Shown: positions 6,909 to 11,104 of the stretch, piece by piece | Layout: each line of letters begins with the position of its first letter | Numbering within the stretch: the stretch's first letter is position 1 | Assembly: GCA_945483375.1 (NCBI GenBank) | Contig: CALYRQ010000011.1 | Location: forward strand, 1-11,104 | DNA from: an uncultured Elusimicrobia bacterium | GTDB lineage: Bacteria; Elusimicrobiota; Elusimicrobia; Elusimicrobiales; Elusimicrobiaceae | DNA length: 11,104 bases | Direction: 5' to 3' | Made by a program: the position numbers and the translations under genes | The notes under the pieces: generated by a model | Seen by the model: the letters and a program-made list of their open reading frames with translations, nothing else | Told to the model about the DNA's origin: nothing | The model's database searches: none

Positions 6909-9044
6909 TTAAAAACTCTGGGGTTCCGTTCCGGTGATGAACGCTTCTAAAAATTTATTCCGTTCGGTGGGCATTGCCAGTTTGCCCGTGATGGGGTTCA
7001 CATACGCAAACGAAATACCTTCCGGCACGGTAAAGTCGTCGTTCGGTTCGTCTTTCAAAATTTCCTGCATGATTTCCGTCCACCAGCGGGCGGTGGTGCT
7101 GCCGGTAAAGCGCGCGCCGTTTTCGTGGGACGCATCGTCGTCGTAGCCCATCCAGGCGGCGGCCGCGGTGCGCGGCGTCATGCCCACAAACCACATGTCG
7201 CGGTGGCTTTGGGTGGTGCCCGTTTTGCCCGCGATGTTGCGCCCCAGCCGCGCGACATACGCGCCGCTTCCGCGCTGGGTAACGCCTTTCATCATATTGA
7301 TTAACAGGTAAGAATTTTGCGGCGAAAATTCGGCCGATTCAATGGGTATATGCTGTTCCAAAATGCGTCCGTTGGCGTCTTCCACGCGTTCAATATAATA
7401 GTTGTCCGTATGAATCCCGCCGTTGGCAAACGTGGATAAGGCGGCCAAATGTTCGTCCATTTGCACTACGCTTACTCCGAGCGCGAGTGCGGGCACGCGG
7501 GGCAGTGCGGCGGTAATGCCCGCCTTGCGCGCAACGCGCACTACACTGGGTACGCCTACCGCGTCAATCAAGTTGACGGCCACCAGGTTCTTGGATTTTT
7601 CAAGCGCTTTTCTAAGCGTAATCCACCCTTCGTTGCGTCCTCCGTAGTTCTGCGGCACCCAGACGTTAAATTCTTTGCTGGCGATGAAATTTTGTTTGGC
7701 CAGGTCGAGCGAATAAAGATCGGAATTTTCGTCGAACGTACGCCAGTTGCGGCCGTCGTAATAGAACATGGTGGGCAAATCTTTCACCAGCGTGGCCGGC
7801 GTGTAGCCTTTTTGCAAAGCGGCCATCCAAACATAGGGTTTGAAAGAAGAACCCGGCTGGCGTTTGGCCTGTGTGGCGCGGTTGAATTTGCTTTCGTCAA
7901 AACCGCGTCCGCCCACCATGACGCGCACGGCCCCGGTTTTTACGTCGCGCACCATAAACGCACCCTGCAGGCGGGGATAGTCCGCCTTGGGGTCTTTGGC
8001 GGAGGCTTCTTCTTTGTCCGTTTCGGTCTGCGCTTCGGCTTCGGTATCGTTCGGGTCGATTTCAATGCCCAGTCCTTTGGCTACCTGTTCGTCGTATTCC
8101 TGGAGTTTTTGGTTCATCACCTTTTCGGCCAGGGCCTGGTGTTCAATGTCAATGGTGGTGTAAATGTTAAGGCCCGCTTTCCACAATACGTCCATGCCGT
8201 ATTTGGGTTCCAGCACGCGGCGGATGTGCTCAATAAAGTATTGGCCCGGTTTGTCTTCCGGCGCGGGTTGTTTTTCGGGCAGTGGTTCGGCTTTGGCTTT
8301 TTCAAGTTCTTCTTTGGAAATATAGTTCTGCTGGTGCATTACGTCCAGCACCAGGTTACGCCGCTGGCGCGCGAGCTGCGGGTTGGCAAACGGATTATAA
8401 CGGCCCGGGGCGGGGATAAGCCCTACGATGAGGGCGGCCTCGCCGGTGGTTAATTCGGAAAGTTCTTTGTCAAAGTATTTTTTTGCGGCCGCTTTTACGC
8501 CGTATGCGCCGCTGCCCAGGTAAATTTCGTTTAAATAAAGCTGTAAAATTTCGGGTTTGCTGAATTGGTGTTCAATTTGGATGGCCAAAATAATTTCGCG
8601 GATTTTGCGGATGAGTTTTTTCTCCTGCGTTAAAAACACGCCGCGCGAAAGCTGTTGGGTAAGCGTGGAAGCGCCCTGTTTGGCGCGTCCGCTGATTAAG
8701 TCATACAAAAGCGCGCGGATAATGCCGCGGATGGAAAAACCGGCGTGTTTGAAAAAATCGCGGTCTTCCATAGCCACCACGGCGTTTTGAAGGTCTACCG
8801 GAATGTCCTCGAGAGGGACCATGCTGCGTTTTTCGATGGAAAATTCGTGTATTAAAGTATTGTTGCGGTCAAAAACTTTGGTAGTGAGGGACGGCGTGTA
8901 TTCTTCCATTTCGTACACCGGGGGCAGGCCGGAAAAGATATATCGCATAAATACGGCGCATAAAATAATAAATACAAACAGCCCCGCCAGTGCGGAGAAA
9001 ATAAAAGGTTTGGAGGTTACGATTTTTTTTAGTTTCCGGACCAT
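6909..9044 (-). CDS. mrcA: PBP1A-family bifunctional penicillin-binding protein (glycosyltransferase and transpeptidase)
   Basis: This class A PBP polymerises lipid II into glycan strands and cross-links the stem peptides on the outer face of the inner membrane. The 711-residue protein has a short basic N-terminus, one transmembrane helix (about 13-36), and a GT51 glycosyltransferase domain (about 55-230). That domain has EDRDFFKHAG with catalytic Glu93, GASTLTQQLSR (124-134), and LQLYLNEIYLGSGAYG with Glu173. The transpeptidase domain follows a linker and an acidic Glu/Thr/Ala-rich stretch (about 328-355). It shows SSFK with nucleophile Ser399, the SKN motif at 484-486 and KTGTT at 607-611. 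All catalytic motifs are intact. The symbol is given by family resemblance (ponA/mrcA type). It is the first gene of the minus operon, 37 nt before mfd. A perfect extended -10 box ends only eight bases before the ATG, so its mRNA may be nearly leaderless. Confidence 0.95.
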   Translation of the reverse strand: MVRKLKKIVTSKPFIFSALAGLFVFIILCAVFMRYIFSGLPPVYEMEEYTPSLTTKVFDRNNTLIHEFSIEKRSMVPLEDIPVDLQNAVVAMEDRDFFKHAGFSIRGIIRALLYDLISGRAKQGASTLTQQLSRGVFLTQEKKLIRKIREIILAIQIEHQFSKPEILQLYLNEIYLGSGAYGVKAAAKKYFDKELSELTTGEAALIVGLIPAPGRYNPFANPQLARQRRNLVLDVMHQQNYISKEELEKAKAEPLPEKQPAPEDKPGQYFIEHIRRVLEPKYGMDVLWKAGLNIYTTIDIEHQALAEKVMNQKLQEYDEQVAKGLGIEIDPNDTEAEAQTETDKEEASAKDPKADYPRLQGAFMVRDVKTGAVRVMVGGRGFDESKFNRATQAKRQPGSSFKPYVWMAALQKGYTPATLVKDLPTMFYYDGRNWRTFDENSDLYSLDLAKQNFIASKEFNVWVPQNYGGRNEGWITLRKALEKSKNLVAVNLIDAVGVPSVVRVARKAGITAALPRVPALALGVSVVQMDEHLAALSTFANGGIHTDNYYIERVEDANGRILEQHIPIESAEFSPQNSYLLINMMKGVTQRGSGAYVARLGRNIAGKTGTTQSHRDMWFVGMTPRTAAAAWMGYDDDASHENGARFTGSTTARWWTEIMQEILKDEPNDDFTVPEGISFAYVNPITGKLAMPTERNKFLEAFITGTEPQSF

Positions 9045-9052
9045 ATTCCTAA

Positions 9053-9061
9053 ATTATATCA
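9053..9061 (-). promoter_or_regulatory. Extended -10 promoter of the PBP1A-mfd-pdxA operon
   Basis: The minus strand reads TGATATAAT, a perfect extended -10 element (TGn plus TATAAT at 9058-9053). No good -35 box is seen 16-18 bases upstream, which suits extended -10 promoters. The expected transcription start, six to eight bases downstream, is at about 9044-9047, on or next to the ATG. AGGA at 9047-9050 is only two bases from the ATG, too close for a normal ribosome site. Confidence 0.6.
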
Positions 9062-9096
9062 AAAATACCGAAGCCGGAACGGCGGGGGAGATTTCT

Positions 9097-9123
9097 TACC
9101 CTTTTGCAATAGTAAAACGGGTA
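9097..9123. promoter_or_regulatory. Inverted repeat in the divergent intergenic region, operator-like
   Basis: TACCCTTTT (9097-9105) is mirrored by AAAACGGGTA (9114-9123) with one extra C and an 8-nt centre. The ends TACCCTT and, on the other strand, TACCCGT each differ by one position from the NarL heptamer consensus TACYYMT. They lie in front of a NarL-family regulator operon. Spacing differs from the usual 7-2-7 arrangement, so binding is a hypothesis. Confidence 0.35.
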
Positions 9124-9134
9124 TAAACTATAGT
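9104..9134 (+). promoter_or_regulatory. Possible promoter of the histidine kinase operon
   Basis: TTGCAA (9104-9109) and TATAGT (9129-9134) resemble -35 and -10 boxes with a 19-bp spacer, slightly too long. The stretch 9110-9150 is very AT-rich and offers other -10-like hexamers (TATAAA at 9122, TAAAAT at 9134), so the exact promoter cannot be fixed by eye. Confidence 0.3.
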
Positions 9135-9138
9135 AAAA
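9110..9138 (+). repeat. Direct repeat TAGTAAAA, 21-bp period
   Basis: TAGTAAAA occurs at 9110-9117 and again at 9131-9138, exactly 21 bp apart, about two helical turns. A partial third TAGT is at 9147-9150. Same-face spacing is what tandem protein sites would show. The region is AT-rich, so chance recurrence is possible. Confidence 0.4.
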
Positions 9139-9167
9139 TAATAAGATAGTGCAGTAAGGGGTTTATT

Positions 9168-10301
9168 ATGGTAAGAAAACAGAAAACGGCAAAAACGCCG
9201 TCCGCTTGCGACGGCTGCAACGCTCGGGAATATTGTCCTTGCGTGGGCCAGGACGTTTGCCCGCGCAAAACGGATTCGGACCGCTTTGCCCGCATTAAAC
9301 AACACGGCATAGAAGGTTATGACGTGGTGGCACTTGTGAATCCCAAAACGCTGGTGGTTACGACGCTTAGCAACGTGTCGGGAAATTTGTCCGAAGCCGA
9401 TTTGGAGGGCGGCCGTGAAGTGTATATGCAGGCTTTGGAAGCCGCGCTTAAAGACGGTGTTCATCATTATGAATGGAGCATCGAAAAAAACCACAAACGC
9501 CTGTATTACCAAACCACTTTTATTCCTTTGGGCGGACCCAAAGGCAGCATAAAACGCGTGCTCGCGTTGGTGCGGGATATTTCGGACTGGGGCGAAGTGC
9601 ACGGAGAACTGCTGAAAGACTGGTCCTCTCCGCGTACGTTTTCCCAGATTTTGCTCGCCGCGCGCGAGATGGAAAAAAAGGCCATTTCCAAAGCGTTGCA
9701 TGACGAAATCGGTTCCACCGCCGTTATTTTGCCCGCTCTCTTGGGCATTGTAAAAGCCAGCGTAAAAAAAGGCGACCAAAAGCAGGCGCTTTTGGATATC
9801 GCCAAGCTGGACGGACAAATTAAAGAAAGCATTGAGCGCGTAAAAAATATCGTAGTGTCCCTGCGTCCGCCGAGCTTGGAAAACGACGGAGCGTTGGGCG
9901 GCGCCGTGCGCGACATGCTGGAAAACATCAGCTCGTTTATCCATATTCCGTATACGTTTGACTATAAACCCGTTACGGGGGGGAGCGGCGTATCGGACAG
10001 TGTAAAAATTTTGCTCTACCGCATTGTGCAGGAAGCGCTTAACAACATCGTGAAGCACGCAAAGGCCAAACACATTTACGTGCTGTTGGAGCGCGAGGAC
10101 GGAGAAGTCCGGCTGGCGGTAGAAGATGATGGGGTAGGCTTTAAGCCTTCCAAACAGCGTTCCATCCGCCACGTGGGTCTTTTGGCCATGAAGGACAGCG
10201 TGGAACTTTTGGGCGGAACGATTACCATTAAAAGCGCGCCCGGCAAGGGCACCCGTATTGAGGTGCGCTGTCCGAGTGTAGTTTATGGGGGGAAAGAATA
10301 A
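9168..10301 (+). CDS. Soluble histidine kinase with N-terminal cysteine cluster and PAS-like domain (HisKA_3/NarL-partner type)
   Basis: This 377-residue kinase has no transmembrane segment, so it senses an intracellular signal. Residues 14-31 hold five cysteines (14, 17, 23, 25, 31; C-x2-C-x5-C-x-C-x5-C), suited to binding an Fe-S cluster or zinc. A PAS-like domain follows (about 50-140, ending VRDISD). The dimerisation helix carries ISKALHDEIGS with phospho-acceptor His178. LRPPSLE (232-238) and the ATPase domain follow: the N box around EALNN (289-293), DDGVGF (320-325), GLLAM (337-341) and GKGT (359-362). The architecture resembles NreB/DegS-type kinases that pair with NarL/FixJ regulators; NreB uses cysteines to hold an oxygen-labile 4Fe-4S cluster, but its spacing differs. 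AAGGGG six bases before ATG is a good ribosome site. The partner regulator starts 2 nt after the stop. The ligand is unknown. Confidence 0.9.
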   Translation: MVRKQKTAKTPSACDGCNAREYCPCVGQDVCPRKTDSDRFARIKQHGIEGYDVVALVNPKTLVVTTLSNVSGNLSEADLEGGREVYMQALEAALKDGVHHYEWSIEKNHKRLYYQTTFIPLGGPKGSIKRVLALVRDISDWGEVHGELLKDWSSPRTFSQILLAAREMEKKAISKALHDEIGSTAVILPALLGIVKASVKKGDQKQALLDIAKLDGQIKESIERVKNIVVSLRPPSLENDGALGGAVRDMLENISSFIHIPYTFDYKPVTGGSGVSDSVKILLYRIVQEALNNIVKHAKAKHIYVLLEREDGEVRLAVEDDGVGFKPSKQRSIRHVGLLAMKDSVELLGGTITIKSAPGKGTRIEVRCPSVVYGGKE

Positions 10302-10303
10302 AC

Positions 10304-10951
10304 ATGAAGAAAAAAATCGTATTGGCGGACGACCATGCCATCGTAAGAAACGGCGTCCGCGCCGTGTTGGAAACCTTGGGCAAAGATTTGGAAATCGTGG
10401 CCGAAGTTTCCAACGGAAAAGACTTGGTGGAATATGCCCAAAAAAATCCCGCCGACGTTTACGTGGTGGATATTTCCATGCCCGTGCTCAACGGGATTGA
10501 AGCCGTGGAGCGGATGGTAAAAAACAATCCGGACACCAAAGTCGTCATGCTCAGCATGTACGACGACCGGGTATCGGTGGAAAAATCGCTCAAAGCGGGC
10601 GCGAAAGGATACATTGTAAAAGTATCCGCGGCGGACGAAATCGTCGACGCGGTGGAAGAAGTGGCCGCCGGCCGCTTTTATCTGTGCAGTAAAGTTTCCA
10701 AATATATCGTGCAGGGATTCTTGGGCAAGACCACTTCGCGCAAGCGCGACGCTACGGGCCTTACGCCCAAAGAAAAAGAAGTGTTGCAGCTCATCGCCGA
10801 GGGGTACAGCAGCAAGCAAATCGCCAAAACGTTTAACTTGTCGCTCAACACCATTCACGTGCACCGCAACAACATTATGAAAAAGCTCGGCATCCACAAA
10901 CAGGCCGAGCTCGTGCGCTACGCCATTAAAGAAGGCATCGCGCAACTGTAA
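10304..10951 (+). CDS. NarL/FixJ-family response regulator
   Basis: This 215-residue DNA-binding regulator is the evident partner of the preceding kinase. The receiver domain (about 3-120) has the acidic pair Asp9-Asp10, phospho-acceptor Asp56 in VVDISMP, Ser84, and Lys106 in GYIVK. A linker (about 125-150) leads to a LuxR-type helix-turn-helix (about 152-211) with LTPKEKEVLQLIAEG and the recognition-helix region NTIHVHRNNIMKKL. All residues needed for phosphorylation are present. The start lies 2 nt after the kinase stop, so translation is probably coupled; a G-rich run GGGGGG lies upstream inside the kinase end. Tandem TAA stops end it. Targets are unknown. Regulation of its own operon, and perhaps of the divergent envelope operon across the shared intergenic region, is plausible but unproven. 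Confidence 0.94.
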   Translation: MKKKIVLADDHAIVRNGVRAVLETLGKDLEIVAEVSNGKDLVEYAQKNPADVYVVDISMPVLNGIEAVERMVKNNPDTKVVMLSMYDDRVSVEKSLKAGAKGYIVKVSAADEIVDAVEEVAAGRFYLCSKVSKYIVQGFLGKTTSRKRDATGLTPKEKEVLQLIAEGYSSKQIAKTFNLSLNTIHVHRNNIMKKLGIHKQAELVRYAIKEGIAQL

Positions 10952-10963
10952 TAAAGGATTCTT

Positions 10964-11104
10964 ATGCGTATTATTGCCGGAACCGCCCGCGGGCGGAAAA
11001 TTTTTTCCGTGTCCAAAAATCTGCCGGTAAAGCCGATTTCGGACCGTATCAAACAGTCGCTGTTTGATATTTTGCGCCCGCGCATTACCGGGGCCATCAT
11101 GCTG
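10964..11104 (+). CDS. rsmD: 16S rRNA (guanine966-N2)-methyltransferase RsmD, N-terminal part
   Basis: Only the first 47 codons lie in the window; the gene runs off the right edge. RsmD methylates G966 of 16S rRNA using S-adenosylmethionine. The visible part shows the family start RIIAGTARGRKI (2-13) and PISDRIKQSLFDIL (24-37), matching the TDRVRETLFNWL region of E. coli RsmD as I recall it. The SAM-binding motif would come just after the edge. AAGGA five bases before ATG is a good ribosome site. It starts 12 nt after the response regulator, so it is probably in the same transcript, an unusual link between a sensor system and rRNA modification. Confidence 0.88.
   Translation, partial: MRIIAGTARGRKIFSVSKNLPVKPISDRIKQSLFDILRPRITGAIML

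Noticed and set aside
7449..8453. Plus-strand open frame of 334 codons opposite PBP1A
   Set aside because: It lies wholly within the PBP1A gene; its Phe/Gly/Val-rich product has no domain I recognise and is explained by the codon bias of the opposite strand.
9096..10172. Long open frame (358 codons) on the minus strand opposite the histidine kinase
   Set aside because: The plus-strand frame has a complete kinase with all catalytic motifs and a good ribosome site. The antisense product has no recognisable domain and a composition (Phe, His, Arg rich) expected from complementing a biased coding sequence.
10283..10945. Minus-strand open frame of 220 codons opposite the response regulator
   Set aside because: The response regulator is unambiguous; the antisense frame has no recognisable domain.

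Overview
The window is an 11.1 kb chromosomal segment of a bacterium with a cell wall and, most likely, an outer membrane. It carries no mobile elements, CRISPR arrays, tRNA or rRNA genes that I can recognise. The pilin-like gene at the left starts with [20 protein letters not shown] and continues into an [18 protein letters not shown] helix, a style that is very common in Elusimicrobiota. That is my best guess for the phylum, but it is inference from one protein; the other genes are only generally 'Gram-negative'.

Layout. (1) Positions 1-168: tail of an unseen upstream unit with two hairpins followed by T-runs (one has a 13-T tract), then a leader whose hairpin touches the pilin ribosome binding site. 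(2) 169-648 (+): a type IV pilin-like prepilin. A strong bidirectional terminator at about 655-689 separates it from the converging minus-strand operon. (3) 9044 down to 688 (-): five tightly packed genes in the order PBP1A-family class A penicillin-binding protein, mfd, a parvulin-like lipoprotein, a SurA/PrsA-like periplasmic parvulin, and pdxA. Gaps are 37 and 8 nt, then a 17-nt overlap, then 89 nt, so one transcript is likely. The surA-pdxA adjacency matches the classic enterobacterial arrangement. (4) 9045-9167: a divergent intergenic region with a perfect extended -10 box for the minus operon, and repeats and an inverted repeat on the side of the plus operon. (5) 9168 to the right edge (+): a soluble histidine kinase with an N-terminal five-cysteine cluster and a PAS-like domain, a NarL/FixJ response regulator 2 nt downstream, and the start of rsmD 12 nt further on.

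How it fits together: the minus operon combines peptidoglycan synthesis, folding of exported proteins, transcription-coupled repair and vitamin B6 synthesis. The plus operon is a cytoplasmic, probably redox- or metal-responsive, two-component system coupled to a 16S rRNA methyltransferase. The two operons share a 123-bp regulatory region.

The most interesting items are the cysteine-cluster kinase and possible autoregulatory sites in front of it, the apparently leaderless start of the PBP1A transcript, the unusual Mfd (shortened N-terminal module plus an insertion after helicase motif VI), and hairpins placed at or near translation starts of the pilin and mfd. I see no clearly novel multi-gene system; most of the window is housekeeping.
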